Shown: positions 7,900-19,521 of the stretch, one piece after another
How positions within the stretch are numbered: position 1 is the first letter of the stretch
Layout of the letters: every line of letters begins with the position of its first letter
DNA from: JAIVJN01 sp036732565
GTDB taxonomy: Bacteria; Acidobacteriota; Vicinamibacteria; Vicinamibacterales; UBA2999
Assembly: GCA_036732565.1 (NCBI GenBank)
Contig: DAINCF010000005.1
Span: 1-43,378, forward strand
DNA length: 43,378 bases
Direction: 5' to 3'
Position numbers and translations under genes: made by a program
Notes under the pieces: generated by a model
Databases searched by the model: none
Told to the model about the DNA's origin: nothing
The model's input: only the letters and a program-made list of their open reading frames with translations

Positions 7900-9267
7900 C
7901 TACTGCCGAGCCCCGGGCGTATTCACCCTCACCTGATCGCCCTCGAACAGGTTGCGCACCGCGTCGAACGGGCCGGTGATCACACGATCGCCGACCTGCA
8001 GCCCGTTGGCGACCTCGAAGTAGCGCTCGCCGGCGATGCCGACCTTCACCGGCACGAACTCCGCGACGCCGTTGCGGATGAGGAAGACGCCTTCGGCTTC
8101 CTCGCGCTTCTGTCCCGGCAGCAGCTCCGTGGTCGTCTGCGCGGCGGCCGACGGCTCCATCGCTCGTCCGAAGCTCCAGCCTTGCCGGGGTGGCCGTACT
8201 TCCTTGATGCGATTGCCCTGCGCGTCGTACAGCAGCTCCCGGACGGTGAGCGCTTGAATCGGCACCGACACCACTTGCTGTCGCGTGGCCGTGGTGACCT
8301 CCGCCGTGCAGGTGAAGCCGGGTCTCACATCGGGAATCTGCCCGTCGATGGTCACGACCACCTTGAAGTTCGTGGCCGTGGCCGTATTCGACGTCTGCTG
8401 CGTCGTGGTCCCCGGCTGCTGAATCGGGCTGTTGCCAATTTCCGTAACCCTGCCGGTGAAGCTCTGATCCGGCATCGCATCGATCGTGATTTTTGCCGGC
8501 TGATTCATCGCGACGAGCGGGATGTCGGTTTCGTCGACTTCCAACTCCGCCTCAATCAGGGACATATCCGCCACGGTCAGCAGCACGGTACCCGCGTTGT
8601 TCATCGTGCCGACCACGACGTTTTCCCCTTCTTCGATGTTGCGGCGGGTGACGATGCCATTGAAAGGGGAGTCGAAGCGCGACTGTGCCAATGTGTGCCG
8701 GCTGCTGAGGAGGCCGGCTTGTTGCTGCCGCAGGTTCTCCTCACGCGTGCGGATCTCCTGCTCACGCGCACGCAGGTCGCTTTCCCGAACTTTGACGTCG
8801 GCTTGCGCCTGATCGTAGGTCTCGCGTGTGGTGAGGCCGGCGTCCCACAGTTCCTGCTGGCGTTTGAGCTGCTGTCGCGAGAGGTTCAGGCTCGCTTCGG
8901 CGCTCTGCAGCTGCACGCGAGACTGCTCGAGCCCCGTCCGTGCCGCCGCGACCGCCGCTTCGTCGCGACGGACGGCGCTGTCGAACGCCACCGGATCGAT
9001 TTGGAGCAGGAACTGTCCTGCTTTGACACGATCGCCCTCGTTGACCGCGAGTCGCGTGACCCGACCCATCGATTGCGCGCTGATGTTGACCGAGCGTTTC
9101 GGCTGAATCTTGCCCGACGCCGACACGATGGCCGAGAGATCGCGCTGCTGAATCGTCTCGGCCGAGACCGCCGTGCCTGGCTCGCCGCGCCGGGCGAAGA
9201 ACGCTCCCACGCCCGCCAGCACCAGGAGCACGACGAGACCAATGATCCATTTCCGTTTGCGCAGCAC
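7900..9267 (-). CDS. Periplasmic adaptor (membrane fusion) protein, MacA/HlyD family
   Basis: About 455 aa. A short basic start and one N-terminal helix (WIIGLVVLLVLAGVGAFFA) anchor it in the inner membrane. It then has the half-lipoyl segment (ISAQSMGRVTRLAVNEGDRVKAGQFLLQID), a long coiled-coil hairpin (Ala/Arg/Glu/Gln-rich, roughly residues 80-190), the second lipoyl half (RFDSPFNGIVTRRNIEEGENVV) and beta-barrel/membrane-proximal domains. It would link the MacB-type permeases to an outer-membrane channel. Two starts compete: TTG 9273 overlaps the Yip1 stop, and GTG 9267 lies 9 nt after GGAGG; I chose GTG for spacing. The open frame extends further upstream but overlaps the Yip1 gene. Confidence 0.9.
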   Translation of the reverse strand: MLRKRKWIIGLVVLLVLAGVGAFFARRGEPGTAVSAETIQQRDLSAIVSASGKIQPKRSVNISAQSMGRVTRLAVNEGDRVKAGQFLLQIDPVAFDSAVRRDEAAVAAARTGLEQSRVQLQSAEASLNLSRQQLKRQQELWDAGLTTRETYDQAQADVKVRESDLRAREQEIRTREENLRQQQAGLLSSRHTLAQSRFDSPFNGIVTRRNIEEGENVVVGTMNNAGTVLLTVADMSLIEAELEVDETDIPLVAMNQPAKITIDAMPDQSFTGRVTEIGNSPIQQPGTTTQQTSNTATATNFKVVVTIDGQIPDVRPGFTCTAEVTTATRQQVVSVPIQALTVRELLYDAQGNRIKEVRPPRQGWSFGRAMEPSAAAQTTTELLPGQKREEAEGVFLIRNGVAEFVPVKVGIAGERYFEVANGLQVGDRVITGPFDAVRNLFEGDQVRVNTPGARQ

Positions 9268-9269
9268 CT

Positions 9270-9950
9270 TCAAGACCCTCCGAGCAGCGTGACGACCGCT
9301 GCCATGACCGCTGCGACCCCGACATAGACCAGCAAGACCGTCGCGAGGTAGCGACGGGCCGGCCTCTTTGTGATCGCTCCAAGGCCCACGGCCAGGACCC
9401 ACATCCACCAGAGCCCGAACAGCTCAACCGATCCCATCAGGCGCGCCACCCATGTGCCCTCGTCGGCGAGCGGGAGCAGCGCCGAGAGATTGAAGGGGCT
9501 GGTCAGCGATTCTCGCAAGTAGTGCAAGGGTGTCGCGGCCAGCTGCCCCAGGGCCAGCGGTACCATCGCATGCACTGACACCGCCATCGCCTGTGCGGCC
9601 GACGCCGGCACGCCATCCCTGCGGGCCGCAAGTACCAGTCCGATGGCGACCGCAAAGGTGACAGGTGGCGCCAACAAGAGCCGCCCGCCGCTGACAAAGT
9701 AGGCGGATACCGGCGGGTTCCTCTGGAGCGTCGTATAGGTAGGGTCGTCGACCGTCCCGCCAAACGACTCCACTCGTCGCACCTGTTCGTCGACGAGCGC
9801 CTGCCGGCCGACGTCTGAACTGAGTAAGAGGAACGCGCACACTGCCCACGCCGCGACGATCACGATCCAGGCGAGCGCCCACGCCGGATCGATGACGACC
9901 TGGGCCATGGTTGCGTATGGGCGAACTAGTACCCCGACCAGCCGCCGCAT
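9270..9950 (-). CDS. Yip1-family multi-pass membrane protein
   Basis: About 226 aa, first gene of the minus-strand block with the adaptor and permeases. It has about five hydrophobic segments (ALAWIVIVAAWAVCAFLLL; VTFAVAIGLVLAA; MAVSVHAMVPLALGQLAA; SVELFGLWWMWVLAVGLGAI; LATVLLVYVGVAAVMAAVV) and the short Asp-Pro motif early in the chain typical of YIP1-domain proteins. Function is unknown; these often accompany efflux adaptors in Acidobacteriota-like genomes. An AGAAGG motif 10 nt before ATG 9950 supports this start; ATG 9959 is an in-frame alternative. The stop overlaps or abuts the adaptor start, indicating translational coupling. Confidence 0.75.
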   Translation of the reverse strand: MRRLVGVLVRPYATMAQVVIDPAWALAWIVIVAAWAVCAFLLLSSDVGRQALVDEQVRRVESFGGTVDDPTYTTLQRNPPVSAYFVSGGRLLLAPPVTFAVAIGLVLAARRDGVPASAAQAMAVSVHAMVPLALGQLAATPLHYLRESLTSPFNLSALLPLADEGTWVARLMGSVELFGLWWMWVLAVGLGAITKRPARRYLATVLLVYVGVAAVMAAVVTLLGGS

Positions 9951-10091
9951 CAACCGCATCCCTTCTTCACACAATACGAGAGTTCAATCTGTCGAGTTTC
10001 TTGATACCGTTCCAAACCGCTGAGTACCATGGACTTTCCGCCGCTGGTCACACCCGCTCCCTGGTGTCTTTCAAGCAAAAACCCACATTTC

Positions 10092-11117
10092 ATGAGCCAC
10101 ACATTCATTGCCACCCTGGCTGTCACCTCGACATTTTTGTCCATCTTCGCGTTGCCCGCGAATGCACAGGACCGCCCTGGGACGCGCGCCGCGGGCATGG
10201 GCGGCGCCTTCGTCGGGGTTGCGGACGACGCCTCGGCGGTGCATTGGAATCCTGCGGGCCTGGCATTTGGGCCGATTTTCAACGCTGAGGTCGATTTTGG
10301 GGCAACCGACCTTACTCCCGGTGAACCCGCCGACCCGGGCGCGCGCGCGGAGCGAGGTACGACCCAGTTCATCGGTATCGGTCTACCTCCGCTCGGAATC
10401 GGCTACTACCGCCAGACCAAGGTGCACGTCGCTGCCGCAAGCCCTGCAGTTCTCGATGAGGACGGCCGAGAAGATGGAAGACTCCCTGCGTTCCGGCTGG
10501 CGACTTCTCATGTCGGCCTCTCCTTGCTCCAGTCTGTCGGTGGCGGGGTGGCGGTGGGCACGACGCTCAAGCTCGTTCGCGGGTCATTCGCGAGCGGTGT
10601 CGTGACCGGCGAGGGGTGGGGCGACGTGTTGGATCGTGCTGACGATCTTGAGGGCGACGGGCGGACCCGAGCGGACCTCGATGTAGGGGTGATGCTCGCG
10701 CCGGGGCGCGTCCGCGTCGGTCTGGTCGCCCGCAACCTCAGGGAGCCAAGCTTTGCACCGGACGGGGTCGATGACGAGGCAGCGCGTCTCGAACGCGAAG
10801 TGCGTCTCGGGGTCGCGTGGGGCAGTGGATGGCCCGGTATCACACCGCTCATCGTCTCGTTCGATGCCGATCTCACCCGGGTGTCGGATGTCGAGGGTGA
10901 ACGGCGCGACGTCGCGGCGGGCGCGGAAGCATGGTGGCTGCGGCGGCGCGTCGGGGTGCGGGGCGGATGGCGCGCCAGCACGGTCGGCGACGCCCGGCCT
11001 GTAGGAACAGCCGGCATCTCGATTGCAATAAGGGCCGGGGTTTTTGTCGATGCACACATCGCTCGAGGCCGAACCGATCGCCACTCCTGGAGTATCGCGG
11101 GGCGGTTCACGTACTGA
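10092..11117 (+). CDS. Outer-membrane beta-barrel protein (PorV/UPF0164/TraF-like), probable
   Basis: 341 aa from ATG 10092, which gives a good signal peptide (SHTFIATLAVTSTFLSIFA, cleavage after LPANA). The mature N-terminus RPGTRAAGMGGAFVGVADDASAVHWNPAGLA is the hallmark of FadL-superfamily/PorV-like barrels. The rest is alternating beta-strand sequence rich in Gly and Arg and ends with an aromatic residue (RFTY), as expected for a BAM substrate. It lies immediately upstream of pilB (stop 11117, pilB start 11119), so it is probably transcribed with the pilus genes; its role in them is unknown. No clear ribosome-binding site is visible. Confidence 0.72.
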   Translation: MSHTFIATLAVTSTFLSIFALPANAQDRPGTRAAGMGGAFVGVADDASAVHWNPAGLAFGPIFNAEVDFGATDLTPGEPADPGARAERGTTQFIGIGLPPLGIGYYRQTKVHVAAASPAVLDEDGREDGRLPAFRLATSHVGLSLLQSVGGGVAVGTTLKLVRGSFASGVVTGEGWGDVLDRADDLEGDGRTRADLDVGVMLAPGRVRVGLVARNLREPSFAPDGVDDEAARLEREVRLGVAWGSGWPGITPLIVSFDADLTRVSDVEGERRDVAAGAEAWWLRRRVGVRGGWRASTVGDARPVGTAGISIAIRAGVFVDAHIARGRTDRHSWSIAGRFTY

Positions 11118-11118
11118 A

Positions 11119-12866
<1,748 letters not shown>

Positions 12867-12870
<4 letters not shown>

Positions 12871-13997
12871 CGCTACCGGAACTACTCGCGACGACCGTCG
12901 GCCTGCGTGGCTCGGATCTGCACCTTTCGGCGGAGTCGCCGCCCCAGGTGCGCGTCGATGGCGAGCTGCAGCGATTGGATCATCCCGTGCTCAGCCCGGC
13001 GGACACCAAGTCGCTCGCCTATACCGTGCTCACCGACGCGCAGAAGCGTCGCTTCGAAGAGACCTCCGAGCTGGACTTCTCGTTCGGGGTCCGCGACCTC
13101 GCGCGCTTTCGCTGCAACATGTTCTCGCAGCGCGGCTCGGTAGGCGCGGTCTACCGGCAGATTCCCGACCGCGTGCGCGCGTTCGACGAGCTGGGGTTGC
13201 CGCCTGTGGTGGCCAAGCTCGCCGATCGTCCTCGCGGGCTCGTGCTGGTCACCGGGCCGACCGGGAGCGGCAAGTCGACGACCTTGGCGGCGCTGATCGA
13301 CAAGATCAACACCGAGCGACACGGGCACATCCTGACCATCGAAGATCCCATCGAGTACCTCCACCCACACAAGAACTGCCTGGTCAACCAGCGCGAGGTG
13401 CACAGCGATACCCAGAGCTTTCCCAACGCGCTGCGCGCCGCGCTGCGCGAGGATCCGGACGTGGTGCTGATCGGCGAGATGCGCGATCTGGAGACCGTGG
13501 AGTCGGCGCTCCGGATTGCCGAGACCGGGCACTTGACGTTCGCGACGCTGCACACCAACACCGCGGCCTCCACCATCAGCCGCATCGTGGACGTCTTCCC
13601 GGCGGCGCAGCAGGCGCAAATCCGCACCCAGTTGTCGCTGGTGCTCGAGGGCATCGTGTGCCAGACCTTGTTGAGGCGGGCCAACAACGAGGGGCGGCAG
13701 GCCGCGCTCGAGATTCTCGTGCCGACGACGGCGATCAGGAACCTGATTCGCGAGGACAAGCTGCACCAGATCTATTCCGCCATGCAGACCGGCCAGGAAA
13801 AGCTCGGCATGCAGACGATGAACCAGTCGCTCGCCAGCCTGTGTCTGCAGCGAAAAATCACGCTCGAATCGGCATTGACGGCCTCGTCGAATCGGGAAGA
13901 GCTGCAGGAGATGATCAACCGCGGCGTGGGCGTTGTGCCGGGCGCCGGGTTGAAGCGCCCGGGGGCGCCGACCACGCTGGGCCACGCGAAGGCGTAA
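12867..13997 (+). CDS. pilT: Type IV pilus retraction ATPase PilT
   Basis: 376 aa. ATG 12867 overlaps the pilB stop (ATGA) and is preceded by AGGGAG at 8 nt. It has the PilT N-terminal PAS-like domain (GSDLHLSAESPPQVRVDGEL), Walker A GPTGSGKS, an Asp box (TIEDPIEYLH), a Walker B region (LREDPDVVLIGEMRDLETVESAL) and the C-terminal AIRNLIREDKLHQIYSAMQTG, a variant of the AIRNLIRE motif required for retraction. The zinc tetracysteine of PilB is absent, as expected. It drives pilus depolymerisation for twitching and DNA uptake. A Gly/Pro-rich tail ends the protein. Confidence 0.96.
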
Positions 13998-14004
13998 AAA
14001 GACC

Positions 14005-15216
14005 ATGCCACAGTTTGCCTATTCGGGCCGGACGCGCGGGGGCGAGACGGTGACCGGCGAGCGGGCCGGCGACACCTTGGGCGAGGTGGTCTCGGCCCTG
14101 AGGCGCGAGAAGATCGTGATTACGCGCATCGCGATCGCCACGCCAAAGGTGGCTCCACCCCCGAAGGGGAAGGGCCGTGCCGTACCAACCAAGAACCTCG
14201 CTGTCTTCACACGGCAGTTCTCCGTGATGATCGACGCCGGCCTGCCGCTCGTGCAGTGCCTCGACATCCTTGGCAATCAGGAGGAGGACAAGAGGTTCTC
14301 GAAGGTGATTCTCGAGACGCGCGCCGACGTGGAAGCGGGCTCGAGCCTGGCCGACGCGATGCGCAAACACCCGCGCGCGTTCGATGCGCTCTACACCAAC
14401 ATGGTGGCCGCCGGCGAAGCGGGCGGCATCCTGGACACCATTCTCAAGCGGCTCGCCACCTACATCGAGAAGAACGTCAAACTGAAAGGGCAGGTGAAGT
14501 CGGCGATGGTGTATCCCATTGCCGTGATCGCCATTGCCGCGGTCGTCGTGGCCGTGATCCTCTGGAAGGTGATTCCGACCTTTGCGTCCCTCTTCGCGGG
14601 GCTGGGTGCCGAGCTGCCGCTGCCCACGCGCATCGTGATCGCGATGAGCGAGAACTTCATCAGGGTGATGCCCTTCCTGATCATCGGGAGCGTCATCTTC
14701 ATGTTCGGGTTCCGTCGCTACTACGCGACGGAGCGCGGGCGGCGCGTCGTGGATCGAATCGTGTTGCGGCTGCCGATTCTCGGATCGATCATGCGCAAGA
14801 TCGCGGTCGCACGCTTCTGCCGGACGCTGTCGACGCTGATGGCGTCGGGCGTGCCCATCCTCGAAGGGCTCGATATCACGGCTCGAACGGCGGGCAACGC
14901 CATCATCGAGGATGCCGTGCAGAGCACGCGGAAGAGCATCGAGCGCGGCGATACCATCGCCCAGCCGCTGCGCCAGACCGGGGTGTTTCCCGGCATGGTG
15001 GTGCAGATGATCTCCGTGGGCGAGGCCACCGGCGCGCTCGACGCGATGCTGTCCAAGATCGCCGACTTCTACGAAGAGGAGGTCGACCAGGCGGTCGCCG
15101 GCCTGCTGACGCTGCTCGAGCCGCTGATGATCGCGCTTCTCGGCGTCATCGTCGGTGGCATCGTGATTTCGATGTACTTGCCCATCTTCGGACTGATCGA
15201 TCAGCTGGCGTCATAA
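14005..15216 (+). CDS. pilC: Type IV pilus inner-membrane platform protein PilC
   Basis: 403 aa, usual length. Two T2SSF repeats: the first around residues 65-190 (FTRQFSVMIDAGLPLVQCLDIL) and the second around 268-395 (FCRTLSTLMASGVPILEGLDI). Membrane segments lie near 167-190 (AVIAIAAVVVAVILWKVIPTF), 220-240, and the C-terminal LLEPLMIALLGVIVGGIVISMYLPIF. PilC sits between the PilB/PilT hexamer and the growing pilus. It starts 7 nt after pilT with a weak A-rich upstream sequence; pilS follows 2 nt after its stop. Confidence 0.96.
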   Translation: MPQFAYSGRTRGGETVTGERAGDTLGEVVSALRREKIVITRIAIATPKVAPPPKGKGRAVPTKNLAVFTRQFSVMIDAGLPLVQCLDILGNQEEDKRFSKVILETRADVEAGSSLADAMRKHPRAFDALYTNMVAAGEAGGILDTILKRLATYIEKNVKLKGQVKSAMVYPIAVIAIAAVVVAVILWKVIPTFASLFAGLGAELPLPTRIVIAMSENFIRVMPFLIIGSVIFMFGFRRYYATERGRRVVDRIVLRLPILGSIMRKIAVARFCRTLSTLMASGVPILEGLDITARTAGNAIIEDAVQSTRKSIERGDTIAQPLRQTGVFPGMVVQMISVGEATGALDAMLSKIADFYEEEVDQAVAGLLTLLEPLMIALLGVIVGGIVISMYLPIFGLIDQLAS

Positions 15217-15218
15217 CC

Positions 15219-16999
15219 ATGGGTGCTGTCATGACACCACACGCCGAACCCGGTTCGATACGTCGCCGCGTCCTGATTCAGATCGCGGCCCGGATCGGGG
15301 TGTCGCTGGTGTTGCTGGCGTTCGCGATCGTGTTCGAGATCCGACAGCCCGAGAGCTTCCCGTTCGAGGTGGTCATCGCGGTCCTCGGGATGGTGTTCGC
15401 CATCAGCCTGGTCTTCATCGCGACGGTGCCGTGGATGGAGGGCCGTCCGTGGCTGGCGGATCTGCACGTGGCCAGCGACGCCCTTGTCATCTCGATGCTG
15501 GTGGCGACCACTGGCGGCGTGACCAGTCTGTTCTCGCCGCTGTATTTCCTCCCGATTCTCGCGAGCAGCGCCGTGCGGTTCCGCCGCGGCGCGTTCGAGC
15601 TCGCCGGGCTCAGCTCGGTGCTATACAGCGGCATCGTGCTGCTGCACTACATGCAGGCCCGCGGGCAGGTGGTGCTTCCACCGCTGGTGACGCCGAGCGC
15701 GGACCTGCCGAACGGCGATGTCGCCATCTACACCGTCGGCCTCAACGTGTTCGCCTTCTTCGCTGTCGCCCTCCTGAGCGGATCGCTGGCGGAGCGCTGG
15801 CGCCGTGCGGACGTGGACCTGGTACGCGCGTCCGAAGAGATCGCCGACCTGCAGACTTTCAACGCGTTCGTGATCGACCATCTGGTCAGCGGCTTGACGA
15901 CCGCCGACCACGAGAATCGCGTGATCACGTTCAATCGCGCCGCTGAAGCGATCACCGGTGAGCCGAGCGACATGGTCATCGGCCGCCGCGTGCCGAGCGT
16001 GCTCCAGATCAAAGGTGTGGACGCCGCGCCACTGGAAGCTGATACCGGCGGGGCGCGCGCGCGTCGCATGGACATCCGGTTTCATCGGCGTGACGGCGTG
16101 GCCATCGACATGGGACTCAGCGCGGCGCGATTACCGCTGCCCAATGGTCGGCTTGGCTACTTGTACACGTTTCAGGACGTGACCGAGGTCAAGCGGCTCG
16201 AACGCGAGGCGCAGACGCGTCAGCGGCTCTCCGCGGTTGGCGAGATGGCGGCCGGCATCTCGCACGAGATCCGAAATCCGCTGGGATCGATGTCCGGTGC
16301 GCTGCAGATCCTGCGTCGAGAGCTGGTGTTGACCGGCGATCAGGCGCAGCTCATGGACATCGTGCTCAAAGAGTCGGATCGCTTGAGCCATACCATCCGT
16401 TCGTTCCTCACGTATGCGCGGCCGGAGCGAACCGTGGTCGGGCCGGTTGATCTGCGGACGGTCATCAGTGAGGCTGTGACGCTGCTCCGTCACAGCCCCG
16501 ACCGTGACGAGCGCCATCAGTTGCTCATTGCCGTACCCGACGAGCCGGTGGTAATAGAGGCGGACGAGGGACAGCTCAAGCAGATCGTCTGGAACCTGGC
16601 CACCAACGGCTTACGTGCCATGCCGAACGGTGGCGGACTGACGCTTGGCGCGGCATCGGAGCCGGCGCCCAACGACGGTCGTCAGGCACTGCTGACGGTT
16701 GCCGACGAAGGCATCGGCATCCCCGAGAGCGAAGTCGACGACATCTTCCAGCCCTTCCGCGGCAACTTCCCGCGCGGGAGTGGGCTCGGCCTGGCGATTG
16801 TGCATCGCATCGTGTCCGAGCATCGTGCGACCATCAAGGTGGAGTCGACGCTGGGCAGGGGCACGACGTTCCGCATCACCTTCCCCGTAGGCAGCGGGGT
16901 CATCTCAGCCGGCGACGATGGCACGGGAGGCCAGGGAGCGGACCCTCGGGAGCAATCCCTCGACCGCCATGAGCTGAGGATCGCGACCGAAGAGCCGCT

Positions 17000-17003
<4 letters not shown>
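15219..17003 (+). CDS. pilS: Sensor histidine kinase PilS-like
   Basis: 594 aa from ATG 15219 (ATG 15231 is an alternative). About six N-terminal membrane helices (residues 18-195) form the PilS-type sensor region; a PAS domain spans about 205-325; then HisKA with phospho-acceptor His349 in GISHEIRNPLG, and a HATPase domain with the N box (IVWNLATNGLRAM), DEGIGIP and GSGLGLAIVHRI. By analogy with Pseudomonas and Myxococcus it would phosphorylate PilR to control pilA. The open frame continues upstream within pilC but that part is not pilS. The stop overlaps the next gene (GTGA). Confidence 0.9.
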
Positions 17004-18466
<1,463 letters not shown>

Positions 18467-18475
18467 CAGGCGTTG

Positions 18476-18735
18476 TCAGTTCTGGGCCAGCACTCCGGCC
18501 TCGTCAGAACGGACGGCAGCATCGACCACCTGCAAGCCATTGGCGTCCAAGTACTTAGGATTGTCGATGGGCCGACGGCTCGGCTGGTACGCGGGTTGCT
18601 TTAGTTGGCGGCGGGCAGGGAGGTTCGTGGAACCGGGCCAAGGCTGACAGCCCTCGACGCCGACCTCCCCTGAATAGTTGCCGTAGATCGTGCAACCGTC
18701 GGCCGCCAGCCCACGACATGAGCAAGAGCACCCAG
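18476..18735 (-). pseudogene. Possible decayed 3' gene fragment, antisense to the pilA leader
   Basis: On the minus strand an open frame of about 85 codons ends at TGA 18478-18476. By hand count, G/C is high at codon positions 1 and 3 and lowest at position 2, as in real genes here. Its translation (EVGVEGCQPWPGSTNLPAR, later NPKYLDANGLQVVDAAV) looks protein-like. No ATG, GTG or TTG opens this frame in the intergenic part, so it would be a truncated remnant. I do not recognise the family. It overlaps the sigma-54 promoter and pilA leader on the other strand, so chance cannot be excluded. Confidence 0.3.
18585..18600 (+). promoter_or_regulatory. Sigma-54 promoter (-24/-12) for pilA
   Basis: TGGTACGCGGGTTGCT matches the sigma-54 consensus TGGCACG-N4-TTGC[AT] with one mismatch and has the exact GG-N10-GC spacing (GG 18586-18587, GC 18598-18599). 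It points to a start near 18611, about 235 nt before the pilA ATG. It follows directly after the PilR-like activator gene. In Pseudomonas and Myxococcus, pilA is a known PilR/sigma-54 target. Confidence 0.75.
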
Positions 18736-18845
18736 GTGCTGTGCGGGGCTGGGAGCACTCCTTGAGGGTGCCTTGAGTAATGAGTAAGACGTCACGAACT
18801 GTAGAACGGACAGAGTGTTGAGGCGAACGCCTCGAGGAGAAAGCA
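18611..18845 (+). promoter_or_regulatory. Predicted long structured 5' leader of pilA
   Basis: If transcription starts at the sigma-54 promoter, pilA has a leader of about 235 nt. Inverted repeats in it: GGGAGGT (18618-18624)/ACCTCCC (18663-18669) enclosing GGTTC-GTG-GAACC (18622-18634, partly competing) and GGCT-GAC-AGCC (18642-18652); AGCAC-CCAG-GTGCT (18727-18740); GCACTCC-TTGA-GGGTGC (18755-18771); and GAGGC-GAAC-GCCTC (18820-18833). The last directly abuts the GAGGAG ribosome-binding site (18834-18839) and could affect its access. I could not match the region to the GEMM (c-di-GMP/cGAMP) consensus. Confidence 0.45.
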
Positions 18846-19385
18846 ATGCGGATTCGAGAGAGTAAGGGTTTCACGCTGATTGAGTTGCTGATCGTCGTCG
18901 CGATCATCGGGATCATCGCGGCGATCGCCGTGCCGGGCCTTCTGCGCGCGCGTATGTCGGGTAACGAGGCGTCGGCGATCGGCTCTCTGCGTGCGATCAA
19001 TAGCTCGCAGCAGGCATACGCGGCGAGCTGTGGGAATGGGTTGTACGCGGAAGATCTGTTCGTGCTGGGTCGGATGAACGGGACGAACCCGGGATTCATC
19101 AGTCCAGATCTCGCGGCCGCAGCGGCCGGTGGGACCGTTGCCAAGAGCGGTTACAACATTACCCTGACCGCGACGGCCCCGGGCGGAACGCCGCCGACTC
19201 CTTGCTTCGGAGCAACTGGCGATTTGGCCGTGTCGTATGCCGCGTTGGCGACGCCCCAGTCAGTGGGAGGTACGGGGACGCGTTACTTCGCCACCAATAC
19301 GTCAGCCGCGATCTATCAGTCGAACGCCGTGATCGCGGCCCCGGCCCAGGTGGGCGCCATCACCGGCGCAACGCCGATTCAGTAA
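18846..19385 (+). CDS. pilA: Type IV major pilin PilA
   Basis: 179 aa. Class III signal KG/FTLIELLIVVAIIGIIAAIAVPGLLRAR: cleavage after Gly8, N-methylated Phe9, Glu at mature position 5, then the hydrophobic alpha1 helix for pilus packing. The globular domain has two cysteines (Cys62, Cys120), consistent with one disulfide. It is Ala/Gly/Thr-rich and ends TGATPIQ. GAGGAG lies 6 nt before the ATG. The gene is preceded by a sigma-54 promoter and followed by a hairpin terminator, so it is probably monocistronic and strongly expressed. It is processed by PilD (25160-25942). Confidence 0.95.
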   Translation: MRIRESKGFTLIELLIVVAIIGIIAAIAVPGLLRARMSGNEASAIGSLRAINSSQQAYAASCGNGLYAEDLFVLGRMNGTNPGFISPDLAAAAAGGTVAKSGYNITLTATAPGGTPPTPCFGATGDLAVSYAALATPQSVGGTGTRYFATNTSAAIYQSNAVIAAPAQVGAITGATPIQ

Positions 19386-19403
19386 AGCAATCGCAGCGAC
19401 ACC

Positions 19404-19434
19404 CGAAGGGCGCGACGCATGTTCGCGCCCTTCG
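19404..19434 (+). terminator. Hairpin terminator after pilA
   Basis: CGAAGGGCGCGA (19404-19415) and its exact reverse complement (19423-19434) form a perfect 12-bp stem with a 7-nt loop, 18 nt after the pilA stop. The following bases (TATGTACGCTTG) are not a T run, so it may instead stabilise the 3' end of the pilA mRNA. Confidence 0.65.
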
Positions 19435-19480
19435 TATGTACGCTTGAAGAATTGCAGATGGTGAGAGCGCAGATTGATGA

Positions 19481-19510
19481 TTGATTGTTGTTGCTGACGG
19501 ACCTTACGAT
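19481..19510 (+). promoter_or_regulatory. Possible sigma-70 promoter for the amidase gene
   Basis: TTGATT (19481-19486), an 18-bp spacer and TACGAT (19505-19510) would start transcription near 19517, about 5 nt before ATG 19522. Each hexamer matches four of six consensus bases. No Shine-Dalgarno sequence is visible, in keeping with a nearly leaderless mRNA. Confidence 0.4.
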
Positions 19511-19521
19511 GACCCGCCTGG

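Noticed and set aside
14256..15218. N-terminal extension of the PilS-like kinase into pilC
   Set aside because: The frame is open by chance opposite the pilC reading; its residues are Arg/His-rich and the kinase family begins at 15219-15231.
18611..18845. GEMM (c-di-GMP/cGAMP) riboswitch before pilA
   Set aside because: Stems are present, but I could not find the conserved internal-loop and tetraloop-receptor sequences; kept only as an unassigned structured leader.
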